DNA from: JACRAO01 sp964490895
GTDB lineage: Bacteria > Bdellovibrionota > UBA1018
Direction: 5' to 3'
Assembly (NCBI GenBank): GCA_964490895.1
Contig: CAZBEI010000084.1
Coordinates: forward strand, 1-43,006
DNA length: 43,006 bases
A program made the position numbers and the translations under genes. Of this stretch, positions 25,677-33,656 are shown piece by piece. How positions within the stretch are numbered: the stretch's first letter is position 1; every line of letters starts with the position of its first letter. The notes under the pieces were generated by a model. That model saw only the letters and a list, made by a program, of their open reading frames with translations. It did not search any database and was not told where the DNA came from.

Positions 25677-26834
25677 CAGTCCAAAAATATTTTTTAGCGC
25701 ATTATTCCAATGCATGCACTGAACTCCGTCGATTATGGCGGATGATTCGGCGTTTGAAATAAGATACATCTCTGATCCCTTGAATGCTTTTCCGATCTTA
25801 ACAAGGGATGACAATTTTTCGGAGATCGGTCGATTTTTAGAAGACTTAATTTCAATTAAAACCGGTTTTCCACGAGGTTTTTCGATGATCAAGTCGACTT
25901 CTACATCGTTCTTAGTTCGTAAAAATGAAAAGCGCCATTTCTTTTCGAGGGCGTCTGCTATCTTAAAAAATTCGTTTATTACAAAAGTTTCGAAGAGGTC
26001 TCCGTATTCATAAGTAGAAACATTTAAGGACTCTCCAGCCATGTTGGTCAAAGCCCGAACGACACCTGTGTCGAAGAAATAAAATTTACTCTTTTTTACC
26101 TGACGTTTTCGGATTGACGTGTCAAAGGGTTCAAGGTATCGGCCAATGAGTGTATCCACAAGGATCTCAAAGTGTCTTTCGGCTTGCGAATGAAGCACGC
26201 CGGCGTCCCTTTCAATCGCAGCAAAGTTAATAATCTTTGTGTTTGATTGCGCTGCTGCAATCAGCATTCTTCGAAATGGATCAAGACTTCTGACCAATTG
26301 TTCTGCTGCAATTTCCTCTTTGAGATAAGTTTGTACATAAGAATACAGGGAGCGGACACGGTCAGCTTCCAACAGTTCTTGATCCCAAAACCGGGGCAGT
26401 AGCCCTGTGGAGAGCGCCTGATCTAGGCGAAAAAGATCGCCCAGTTCCATGGCACAGAATGTGGAGAGACAATAGGAAGCAGCACGCCCCGCCAAGAGAT
26501 TTGCTCCCCCTCGTTTTAGTTTACGAGCACTCGAACCAGTAAGTGCAAAACGAATGCGATGTTCTTCGATTCCTCTGTGTACGACATCCAGTAGGCGAGG
26601 GATTTTTTGGACCTCATCAACGACAACCCACTTCGGTTTTTTGGCTGCCCATAGTTCAAGTAGGTAGTCTGGATCAGAGGCGATCTGGAATTCCTGTCGT
26701 TGATCCAAAAGGTCGATCCAAAGGGGTTCATCGTTCTTAAATAGTTGCTTGAGAAGTGTTGATTTCCCCGCACCCCGAGGTCCAAATAAGAAAAAACTCT
26801 GCGATTTTGATGGGTTGGTAAGTCTTTCTATCAT
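25671..26834 (-). CDS. AAA ATPase of the AAA_14/DUF4143 family
   Basis: The 387-residue protein has Walker A FGPRGAGKSTLL (G18-L28, K24), a Walker B-like WVVVDEVQK, ALTGSSARKLKRGG and a C-terminal DUF4143/nuclease-like part containing FDTGVVRAL, DLFETFVINE, and DVEVDLIIE...KPVLIEIKSS. Such proteins are frequent, variable accessory genes of unknown function. It lies on the opposite strand between tolA and tolB, genes that normally adjoin, so it looks like an insertion. Its codon use appears slightly more GC-rich than neighbours. No flanking direct repeat or integrase was seen. Confidence 0.87.
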   Translation of the reverse strand: MIERLTNPSKSQSFFLFGPRGAGKSTLLKQLFKNDEPLWIDLLDQRQEFQIASDPDYLLELWAAKKPKWVVVDEVQKIPRLLDVVHRGIEEHRIRFALTGSSARKLKRGGANLLAGRAASYCLSTFCAMELGDLFRLDQALSTGLLPRFWDQELLEADRVRSLYSYVQTYLKEEIAAEQLVRSLDPFRRMLIAAAQSNTKIINFAAIERDAGVLHSQAERHFEILVDTLIGRYLEPFDTSIRKRQVKKSKFYFFDTGVVRALTNMAGESLNVSTYEYGDLFETFVINEFFKIADALEKKWRFSFLRTKNDVEVDLIIEKPRGKPVLIEIKSSKNRPISEKLSSLVKIGKAFKGSEMYLISNAESSAIIDGVQCMHWNNALKNIFGLS

Positions 26835-26922
26835 ATGCGCAAATTGTCTCCCATTCTGCGCATTAATGCAATACGCTTTTTTCTAGTTTTGGGCAGGGCA
26901 TAAAGATATTATACTGGGAGGC
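26835..26922. promoter_or_regulatory. tolB/ATPase divergent promoter region with inverted repeat
   Basis: The 88 bases between the divergent ATPase and tolB genes contain an exact 7-base inverted repeat, ATGCGCA (26835-26841) and TGCGCAT (26857-26863), right at the ATPase start. On the minus strand, TTGCAT and GACAAT spaced by 17 bases overlap it, so it could be an operator for the ATPase gene. On the plus strand, TATACT at 26910-26915 could be the -10 box of tolB, followed by GGGAGG very close to the tolB ATG. Confidence 0.4.
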
Positions 26923-28221
26923 ATGTTGAAATTTATTTTAGTTCTATCTAGTTTTTGGGGCGCGTTATTACTACAGGCTGCCGACAAGCCCTACATTGCT
27001 GTAGGTGCTGCGCGCACAAAAAAATCGATTATTGCTTTTCAGGAAATCAAAGGGCCTGCTTTGCCATCGAAAGAGGTGATTAGCCGCACCATCACTTTGG
27101 ATTTAGATTTTATGAATCTATTTAAGTTTCTAGGGAGTTCTGCCTTTATCGAAGACCCAAAAAAATCAGGAATTTTGCCTGAGAGCTTCAAGTTTTCTGA
27201 TTGGACCAGCATTGGCGCAGAGTTTTTAATTAAATCAGAGATCACTTTGGATGGAGACACCTTGGGTTTCGAAGGCTATCTCTATGACACTTTTGGAGGC
27301 AAACAGGTGTTTGCCAAAAAATACCTTGCTCCTCTGGCCGAAGTAAAAACACTGGCCCATACTTTTGCAAATGATCTTATTTTTACACTCACTGGAAAGC
27401 CTGGAATTTTTCTCACCAAAATAGCCATCTCGTGTGATTTGACAGGGAAAAAAGAAATTTATGTGATGGATTTTGATGGCGGAAACATCAAGCAGATCAC
27501 AAATCATGGCTCAATTGCGATTGCGCCTGCTTGGAGTCCAGATGGGACAAAAATAGCCTATTCTCTTTTTACAAAGCGAAAAAACAATGTCAAAAACATT
27601 GATCTTTACGAATACGATTTTTTAACGAGCACCATTCGACTTTTATCCAATCGAAAGGGGATCAATAGCGGTGCGGTGTACTCGCCCGATGGGAAAAAAA
27701 TTGCGCTTACGATGAGTTTCTTGGGCAATCCTGAGATTTTTTCTTTGGATCGAACGTCTTTGAACGCGACTCGGCTGACTTCTTCGTTTGGAGTCGATGT
27801 GGATCCTGCTTGGAGCCCGGATGGGAAAACTTTGGTTTTTGTGTCTTCGCGTACCGGAATGCCGATGATCTATAAAATGGCACTCGATGGCTCAAAAGTA
27901 GTGCGACTGACTTTTGCGGGGCGCTACAACGCGACTCCTCATTGGTCTCCTCAAAATAATAAAATTGTTTTTTCAGGATGGATTGACCAAGTCTTTGATG
28001 TTTTTCTGATGAATCCCGATGGAACGACCATTGAGCGCCTCACCAAAAATCAAGGCAACAACGAAGATCCCTATTTTAGCGCAGATGGAAATTTCGTGGT
28101 TTTTAGTTCAAATCGAACTGGGCAACAAAATATTTATGCCATGAATGTCGATGGGACTTTTGCAAAGCGAATGACCTATGGACTAGGAAATTGTGTGACT
28201 CCCAAGTGGTCGCAGCGTTAG
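26923..28221 (+). CDS. tolB: Tol-Pal system protein TolB
   Basis: The 432-residue protein has a signal peptide (ending LLLQA), an N-terminal TolB domain (about residues 25-165) and a beta-propeller of PD40 repeats from about residue 185. Repeats include YVMDFDGGNIKQIT, APAWSPDGTKIAYSLF, DPAWSPDGKTLVFVSSRTG and YFSADGNFVVFSSNRTGQQ. TolB is the periplasmic partner of Pal and TolA. No pal or cpoB follows; the next gene is on the other strand, so those must lie elsewhere. TolB and the following gene overlap by four bases at their ends. Confidence 0.93.
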   Translation: MLKFILVLSSFWGALLLQAADKPYIAVGAARTKKSIIAFQEIKGPALPSKEVISRTITLDLDFMNLFKFLGSSAFIEDPKKSGILPESFKFSDWTSIGAEFLIKSEITLDGDTLGFEGYLYDTFGGKQVFAKKYLAPLAEVKTLAHTFANDLIFTLTGKPGIFLTKIAISCDLTGKKEIYVMDFDGGNIKQITNHGSIAIAPAWSPDGTKIAYSLFTKRKNNVKNIDLYEYDFLTSTIRLLSNRKGINSGAVYSPDGKKIALTMSFLGNPEIFSLDRTSLNATRLTSSFGVDVDPAWSPDGKTLVFVSSRTGMPMIYKMALDGSKVVRLTFAGRYNATPHWSPQNNKIVFSGWIDQVFDVFLMNPDGTTIERLTKNQGNNEDPYFSADGNFVVFSSNRTGQQNIYAMNVDGTFAKRMTYGLGNCVTPKWSQR

Positions 28222-29888
28222 TTCTTAAGCCAAAGGATCTTAAACTGCCTTTTGGTGAGTTCCTCAAAATCAGAAATCCCAGATTTGCCTCCGATTAAAA
28301 ATTCTTTGAGAGGAAATTTGTTTTTTCTTTGCCAGCGGGGCCAAGGCTTTTCTTCTAACACTCTAGAATCACCCCGCCCTAAAAGTTTAGCTTCGATGGT
28401 TCTCAAGTGGTTTTTAGTTTGCTCGTCATCTAAAGCCAGGATCCCACCGGATTGTAAAAAATCAGTCACTTGGTCCAGTTGAGTGAGGCGAGCAATGGGT
28501 TTTTTAAGTGCAGCAGATAAAAGCCCAACATCGTGCCAAATATTATGTTCTTCGTCTAAAAGAGCCACAGGTGCACGAGGTTTGAGCTTGACCTCCTTTT
28601 TGAGTCCAGAGAGATCCCACTCCCCCATCGAAATTGTGGTCAACCGAAAAAGGAGCACGGTAAAAAGACAACCGAGCACCATCCCTCGCATCCAGTCTTT
28701 GAAGGCACAGTAAAAAATCCAAATTCCGCTTAAGACAAAGGCCAGTGGGATCACTTGAGGTGCAAGCTCTCCTCGATAAACGACGAGTGCTAACAAAACT
28801 GAAAAAAGCAATATAACGACACCGCTGATCCCGACCGATGTTCTAAAAAATTTGGTCCGGCCTACGCGGAAATAAGCCCAGTCGACTAAAATCGTAAAAA
28901 GAGGCAAAAGGATGTAAGCATAGGGTTTATTGCGGTAAGGGAAAAAACTAAAAAACAAAAAAGGTGGCCAAGTCCAACAGATCAAAAATAAAATCAGATT
29001 CGAAATTCTTCTTCCCTTTTTAAGGACCGCGCGAATGGCTGCAAAAATCATCAGTGTAAAAGGGTAGCAGTAGTATAGGAGAGATCCCCAAAGGCTAAAA
29101 ACACTCCCCTGGTTTCCAGAGAGTTTTTCTAAAGACTCTCTCTGAATATATTGAGACCAAAATCGCCCAGGATCGATGCTCAGAATAATCGCGTACCAGA
29201 GAGAGCCTATAAAAATTCCACATAAAATAGCATAGTGTAATCTTCGTTCTCTAAAAAGCTCCCATTCTCCAGCCAGGATCAGATAAGACAAAAAACCGAT
29301 ACTCCAGAGTACAGAATAAAGTGGGCTTTTGATTAAAGCAGAAACTCCTGCTAAACAAAAAGCAGCAAAAAGCCAATTAAAGTTCCGAAAACCAATGGGC
29401 CTAGCTAAAAATTTTAATCCGCAGTACCAAGCCACAGTATAGAAAAAAGAAACATAGATTTCCATTTGTGCTGCAGTTCCAAAAGTAGCAGTGCCGAGGC
29501 CTGCTGCAAACCAAAGTCCTGCATTTACAAACAGCCTGCGTTCGTGAAGAAGGTAGGCTATTTCTCCCAAGCACCAGGCCGTGAGCAAAACAAAGAACAC
29601 AGAAGGTAAAAGAGCAGCCCATAGATTAAAACCAAAGATTTTCCAGCTGATGAGAGTCATCCAGTACTGAAATGGAGGTTTATAATAGCTGGGTTCAGCA
29701 AATAAAATAGGCTGGAGCCAATTCCCAGTTTCTTTCATTTCTAAAGCAGTGCTCATGTAGAGTTTTTGATCTCCAGTAAGAGGGATGCTGATGTGGCCCA
29801 AAAACGGAAGGTAAGCACAGGCCACCCAGAACAGGTGTCCAGGATGACTCCAGAGAGAGTTGATGAGAGTTTTTAGCTTTTCTTGCAT
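28218..29888 (-). CDS. GT-C family glycosyltransferase (ArnT/PMT-like)
   Basis: The 556-residue membrane protein has about a dozen hydrophobic segments and the ArnT/PMT N-terminal loop: LTGDQKLYMSTALEM, then NWLQP and PSYYKPPFQYW, which correspond to the DExxYxxxAxEM and GEPYxxKPPLYYW motifs. The residue pair is DQ rather than DE, keeping the first Asp. Such enzymes move a sugar from a polyprenyl-phosphate carrier to lipid A or proteins on the periplasmic side. The C-terminal soluble region after residue about 420 is specific to this protein. It is convergent with tolB and divergent from the thiolase. Confidence 0.82.
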   Translation of the reverse strand: MQEKLKTLINSLWSHPGHLFWVACAYLPFLGHISIPLTGDQKLYMSTALEMKETGNWLQPILFAEPSYYKPPFQYWMTLISWKIFGFNLWAALLPSVFFVLLTAWCLGEIAYLLHERRLFVNAGLWFAAGLGTATFGTAAQMEIYVSFFYTVAWYCGLKFLARPIGFRNFNWLFAAFCLAGVSALIKSPLYSVLWSIGFLSYLILAGEWELFRERRLHYAILCGIFIGSLWYAIILSIDPGRFWSQYIQRESLEKLSGNQGSVFSLWGSLLYYCYPFTLMIFAAIRAVLKKGRRISNLILFLICWTWPPFLFFSFFPYRNKPYAYILLPLFTILVDWAYFRVGRTKFFRTSVGISGVVILLFSVLLALVVYRGELAPQVIPLAFVLSGIWIFYCAFKDWMRGMVLGCLFTVLLFRLTTISMGEWDLSGLKKEVKLKPRAPVALLDEEHNIWHDVGLLSAALKKPIARLTQLDQVTDFLQSGGILALDDEQTKNHLRTIEAKLLGRGDSRVLEEKPWPRWQRKNKFPLKEFLIGGKSGISDFEELTKRQFKILWLKN

Positions 29889-29959
29889 GTAAGTTTTAAA
29901 ATAACATTTTCTTTGTCTGAGATAAACTTTTTAACACAATTGTGCTAAGATCTTTTTCT

Positions 29960-31240
29960 ATGACTCAAGAACGCATCTTATTTGTCAATGGGGTTCGAAC
30001 GCCTTTTGTTAGGGCACGCTCTGTTTTCCAAAAAATGACGCCTTCGGCTCTGGGTGGAAGGGTGATTCGAGAAACGATTGCTCGAAGTGATTTAGACCCG
30101 ATGCTTATAGAAGAGCTTTATTTTGGAATTGTGAGCCCTCCTGCTGAGGGAACCAATGTCGCTCGTGAGGCGCTTTTTGATTCTGGCCTTCCCCCTGAGA
30201 TCGCATGCACAACAGTCAATCGGTATTGTGCTTCTTCGGCCGAATGCGCAGCCTCTATTGGGGCAAAAATTGCGTCCGGGCAAATTGAGATTGGGTTAGC
30301 GGGTGGGGTAGAATCAATTAGCTCAATTCGGGCTCTTTTTAGCCAGGAGGCTACAGATTTTTTTCAAGATTTTGCAAAATCAAAGTCAACGACCCAAAAA
30401 CTTTCTAAGTTGTCCGAATTTAAACCCAAACTTTTAATGCCGCAAGCTCCAGGAATCAAAGAACCCACTACGGGTTTGACGATGGGGCAATCTGCGGATC
30501 TCATGGCTCGGGTTTTTGGAGTTACCAGACAAGAGCAAGATCAATTTGCTTTAGACTCTCATGTCAAAGCTCACAATGCTTGGGAGCGCGGGTTTTATAA
30601 ATCGCATGTCATTGCGGTCGGAACTCCAGATGGAAAAGTTATTGATCGAGATACGGATATTCGAGCTGATTCTACTCTAGAAAAGTTAGGATCCCTGAAG
30701 CCGATATTTTATAAAGACGGAACGATTACGGCGGGCAATGCAAGTCCTCTGACGGATGGGGCGTCTTGTGTTTTAATGATGAATGAAAAAAGAGCAAGTG
30801 AGTTAAAGATGCGGCCGCTCGGTGTTCTGAGAGGTTATGCTGCTGCGGCAGTGGACATTAAAAAAGAGCCGCTTTTAATTGGCCCTGTCTACGCCATCCC
30901 CAAAGCGCTAAAAAGCGCCGGTGTAAGGTGGGAAGATTTGGATCTCATCGAGATGCACGAAGCTTTTGCGGCACAAGCACTGGCTTCGATCAAGGCGATC
31001 GAATCCAAAGACTTTGCCAAAGAAAAATTGGGTTTAGATCATGCGATTGGACAAGTGGATATGTCGAAATTTAATGTGAATGGTGGGAGCATTCCACTTG
31101 GGCACCCCTTTGGTGCAACCGGGACAAGGCTTATTTTGCAAGCTCTGCATGAGCTCAAAATCCGAAATAAAAAACTCGCCCTTATCTCTGTATGTGCTGC
31201 AGGGGGCTTAGGTGTGGTGATGGTGGTAGAGGCTTTATAG
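29960..31240 (+). CDS. Acetyl-CoA C-acyltransferase (thiolase)
   Basis: The 426-residue thiolase has catalytic C90 (VNRYCASSAE), H382 (LGHPFGATG) and C412 (SVCAAGGLG). Length and layout resemble the beta-oxidation thiolases (FadA/FadI type), which cleave 3-ketoacyl-CoA, but a biosynthetic acetoacetyl-CoA thiolase is possible, and could use acetoacetate from the leucine pathway. The ATG at 29960 is preferred over a GTG six codons upstream because the family starts near it. The last 56 bases, including the C412 codon, are repeated at 32024-32079, so the present 3' end may have been supplied by an inserted cassette. Confidence 0.9.
   Translation: MTQERILFVNGVRTPFVRARSVFQKMTPSALGGRVIRETIARSDLDPMLIEELYFGIVSPPAEGTNVAREALFDSGLPPEIACTTVNRYCASSAECAASIGAKIASGQIEIGLAGGVESISSIRALFSQEATDFFQDFAKSKSTTQKLSKLSEFKPKLLMPQAPGIKEPTTGLTMGQSADLMARVFGVTRQEQDQFALDSHVKAHNAWERGFYKSHVIAVGTPDGKVIDRDTDIRADSTLEKLGSLKPIFYKDGTITAGNASPLTDGASCVLMMNEKRASELKMRPLGVLRGYAAAAVDIKKEPLLIGPVYAIPKALKSAGVRWEDLDLIEMHEAFAAQALASIKAIESKDFAKEKLGLDHAIGQVDMSKFNVNGGSIPLGHPFGATGTRLILQALHELKIRNKKLALISVCAAGGLGVVMVVEAL
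31184..31239 (+). repeat. Left copy of 56-bp direct repeat (thiolase 3' end)
   Basis: These bases encode the last residues of the thiolase and match 32024-32079 with two mismatches (31222 and 31234). A third difference follows at the stop codon (TAG here, TAA in the other copy). The differences are one Met/Ile change and one synonymous change, so both copies still encode a sound thiolase end. Confidence 0.92.
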
Positions 31241-31311
31241 GTTAAATTACAAATATTGCTCTGTATTTGAATGAAGATGCTGCGAGTTATTTGATAAATT
31301 TAAGAGCCGCG

Positions 31312-31542
31312 TTATATTTTCAAATGAGTTAAAGTTTTCCATTCAATAGAAGGTTTTTTCTTCAACTCAAAACACTCTCGAAGGTAGTAATTGATTAAGT
31401 TTTGATATGGCATGCCTATCCTTTTAGCTAACCCTTTGAAGTAATGAAGGATTTCTGTGTCTAACCGAATTGTAATTTGTTCTTTTAAGGCTATAGCGTA
31501 AGGATTTTTTTTACCCTTTGAAAAATCATATTCTTTTTTCAT
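31312..31542 (-). CDS. brnA: BrnA-like antitoxin
   Basis: The 76-residue basic protein has the BrnA layout: FSKGKKNPYAIALKEQITIRL followed by a ribbon-helix-helix type DNA-binding region (RLDTEILHYFKGLAKRIGMPYQNLINYYLREC). It should neutralise BrnT and repress the operon. It follows brnT with a four-base overlap (ATGA), the usual toxin-first order. Confidence 0.83.
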   Translation of the reverse strand: MKKEYDFSKGKKNPYAIALKEQITIRLDTEILHYFKGLAKRIGMPYQNLINYYLRECFELKKKPSIEWKTLTHLKI

Positions 31543-31829
31543 AATTTTTCCTCATATTGTTTTTGTTCTACATTGGTTGCGCGGCGAACCGAAATTATTC
31601 GGATTACTTCGTTACTTTTTCTATAACAGTGGCAAACTACCAAAAGCCTAAGATGCAAGCTTAATCCTAACAAAATAAATCGATCCTCATTTTCTGAATG
31701 AGCCGGATCGGAAATCAATAAAGCATTGGTATCCAGAAAAACTCCCTTTCCTTCTTCAAAGGACACTCTGTGCTTGCGCTTATTTGCCGCTTCTTTGGTA
31801 ATATCCCATTCAAATAAAAACACAGGCAT
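31539..31829 (-). CDS. brnT: BrnT-like ribonuclease toxin
   Basis: The 96-residue protein matches BrnT: FEWDITKEAANKRKHRVSFE at the start, then VFLDTNALLISDPAHSENED, a RFILLGLSLHLRLLVVCHC strand pair and IRIISVRRATNVEQKQYEE at the end. BrnT is a RelE-fold ribonuclease that halts growth under stress. A TATAAT box lies only about 12 bases before the start codon (31842-31847, minus strand), so the leader is very short. Confidence 0.87.
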   Translation of the reverse strand: MPVFLFEWDITKEAANKRKHRVSFEEGKGVFLDTNALLISDPAHSENEDRFILLGLSLHLRLLVVCHCYRKSNEVIRIISVRRATNVEQKQYEEKL

Positions 31830-31846
31830 AATTATGACATAATTAT
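31828..31846 (-). promoter_or_regulatory. Putative BrnA operator and -10 box of brnTA
   Basis: Two copies of the self-complementary 8-mer ATAATTAT (31828-31835 and 31839-31846) are separated by three bases. They overlap the brnT start codon and the likely -10 box. Dimeric ribbon-helix-helix antitoxins bind such repeats, so this is a plausible autoregulation site. Confidence 0.5.
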
Positions 31847-32023
31847 ACTACAAATCAACCTGGCTTTGTATTTTTTTGTAACGTGTTGTTTTTGTGAGAT
31901 ATTTTTTAGTTTAAAATATTATTCAAAATTATTCTATGAGTGAGGCTTCGGGGCCGTAAAATAATAAAGTTTCCTATTCGGCGCTCAGATTGGGATGAGG
32001 CCGGTCAGGATCCATAGGCACTG

Positions 32024-32079
32024 ATCTCTGTATGTGCTGCAGGGGGCTTAGGTGTGGTGATAGTGGTAGAGGCGTTATA
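32024..32079 (+). repeat. Right copy of 56-bp direct repeat (detached thiolase 3' end)
   Basis: A second copy of the thiolase tail, in the same orientation, ends in TAA and overlaps the tatD stop codon (TTA at 32075-32077 on this strand). Similarity to the left copy begins sharply at 32024. It has no upstream coding sequence and is not translated as part of a gene. Confidence 0.92.
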
Positions 32080-32887
32080 ATCCAAACAACTTTTTTGCGT
32101 TTTGGGTCGTAGCTTTTGCGACTTCTTCGAATGAAATGCCTCTTAGTTCTGCAAGTTTTTGAGCAGTGATTTTAAGGTAGCCGGGCTCACATTTTTTCCC
32201 ACGAAAAGGGACTGGCGCTAAAAAAGGAGAGTCCGTTTCAATGACAATTCTCTCAAGTGGAAAGACTCGGGCACAGTCTTGAACAGCGTCTGATTTTTTG
32301 AAGGTAATGATCCCCGAAAAGGAGATATAAAATCCAAGCTTTAGGCATTTTTCTCCAAACTCCCTTGTTCCTGTAAAGCAGTGGAGCACTCCGGGTGTGA
32401 CGCCTTCTTTGACCCTAGCGGAATATCGAGTGAGGGCCACCTCCAAGTCTTTTTCTGCCTCTCGGGCATGAATCACAACCGGAAGGCCAAGTTTAGCTGC
32501 CAAATTGAGCTGTTGTTCGAGGGCTAACTTTTGTTCTTCTGGGGTAGAAAAAGCATAGTGATAATCTAAACCTGTTTCTCCAATGGCTTTGCATTTAGGG
32601 TGTTGGGCAAACCCTTTTAGAATTGCCATGTCTGATATTTTAAATGTCTTGGCTTCGTGGGGGTGGAGGCCAATGGTATGAAAAATATTTTCGTGAGTTT
32701 CTGAGATGAGTGCTGTTTTCTTAAGTGAATCCATATCCGTTGCTACGGTGATGAGAGTTTCTACTCCTGCTTCTTTTGTTGCAGCCAAAATCTCTGTTTG
32801 AGACTTTGGCGAGTAGTCAAAATCTAAGTGGCAGTGGGTGTCGATTAGAGTGCCAGGTAGAGTGTTGGGCAAAGCATTGGAGAGCAT
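32075..32887 (-). CDS. tatD: TatD family metal-dependent hydrolase
   Basis: The 270-residue TIM-barrel protein has all the metal ligands of the family: THCHLDFD, GETGLDYH, VVIHAREAE, LHCFTG and ETDSPFLAP. TatD proteins are 3'-5' exonucleases active on DNA ends. Its start codon directly follows the stop codon of the upstream gene (TAA then ATG), so it is translated in tandem with it. Its stop codon lies within the right thiolase repeat. Confidence 0.93.
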   Translation of the reverse strand: MLSNALPNTLPGTLIDTHCHLDFDYSPKSQTEILAATKEAGVETLITVATDMDSLKKTALISETHENIFHTIGLHPHEAKTFKISDMAILKGFAQHPKCKAIGETGLDYHYAFSTPEEQKLALEQQLNLAAKLGLPVVIHAREAEKDLEVALTRYSARVKEGVTPGVLHCFTGTREFGEKCLKLGFYISFSGIITFKKSDAVQDCARVFPLERIVIETDSPFLAPVPFRGKKCEPGYLKITAQKLAELRGISFEEVAKATTQNAKKLFGL

Positions 32888-33616
32888 TTAGCGGCTTTGT
32901 CTGCGTCGCCAGATGATAAAGAGCACAAAAAGCACAGCCCCTAAGATGATATAAAATACCAAGTCGTCATTTTTGTCCTTTGGCTTTTTGGCTTCCTCTG
33001 CACCGCCGTCTGCTGGAGTTTGGAAAACAGTGTCTTGTTGAATATTGGGTGGAATGGGATTTTGGAAAAGATTTTTATCTGCTGGAGATACATTGATGCC
33101 TCCAGGTTTACGAAAAACTTTCAACGTTTTGACCATGGATTCAAAATCCCCAACGTATTCTTGGTATTTCTTTTTATTGATCGAATAGGTCACTAAAACA
33201 CCAATGTCGGATTTGATCGTAGCCAAATAGCGGGTAAAAAAATCTGGAATTTCAGAACCAAGGTGGAGTGCATCCACCCAAGGGTGCCCATTGATGTCCA
33301 TGGTTTTTGAGTATTTGTGTTCTGAGGTGACAGATTTTCCCTGAATGCTGGTATAGGTTTTAGGGTTTTTAACATAAGCCAAGTATTGATCCAGGCTGTC
33401 TTGATCGCCTTTGAGTTTGGCAGCCAGCACAATGATGGCGTCTCTCTTTTTTGTTTCGACTTTACTTTGACAAACCCATTCCGCGCCCTCAAGACTGCAT
33501 TGCCAAAGAGGGGGGAGTTCGAACTCCACAAATTGATTTGCAAATTTATCTGCCAACGAGATTTGTGAGAATATTAAAAATAGGGCGCTTGCTAAAATCC
33601 GTGTCTTTGTGCTCAT
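32888..33616 (-). CDS. Hypothetical envelope protein with C-terminal membrane anchor
   Basis: The 242-residue protein has a signal peptide (ILASALFLIFSQISLA), a soluble domain with a likely disulfide (QCSLEGAEWVCQ) and a C-terminal membrane helix followed by basic residues (VFYIILGAVLFVLFIIWRRRQSR). The ATG at 33616 is chosen because AAGGAG lies seven bases upstream; an open extension of 26 codons looks untranslated. No known family was recognised. It is co-transcribed with tatD. Confidence 0.72.
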   Translation of the reverse strand: MSTKTRILASALFLIFSQISLADKFANQFVEFELPPLWQCSLEGAEWVCQSKVETKKRDAIIVLAAKLKGDQDSLDQYLAYVKNPKTYTSIQGKSVTSEHKYSKTMDINGHPWVDALHLGSEIPDFFTRYLATIKSDIGVLVTYSINKKKYQEYVGDFESMVKTLKVFRKPGGINVSPADKNLFQNPIPPNIQQDTVFQTPADGGAEEAKKPKDKNDDLVFYIILGAVLFVLFIIWRRRQSR

Positions 33617-33656
33617 TACTTTGCTCCTTATAATCAGTAACATAACTTGATTATAC

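Larger units (their letters stand above)
31240..32079. mobile_element. 840-bp cassette with BrnTA inserted at the thiolase 3' end
   Basis: The two 56-bp copies are spaced exactly 840 bases apart and enclose the brnTA operon plus about 190 bases of non-coding DNA. The left copy completes the thiolase; the right copy directly abuts and overlaps the tatD stop codon, as an undisturbed convergent gene end would. This is the pattern left by integration into a gene's 3' end with restoration of the gene. No integrase or transposase gene is inside, so it is either a remnant or a passively moved mini-element. Confidence 0.6.

Noticed and set aside
32024..32079. Right thiolase tail as a separate gene or decayed thiolase
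   Set aside because: Only the last 18 codons are present with a sharp left edge, so it is a duplication junction rather than a decaying gene.
31240..32079. Prophage or insertion sequence
   Set aside because: No transposase, integrase, phage gene or terminal inverted repeat is visible in the 840 bases.
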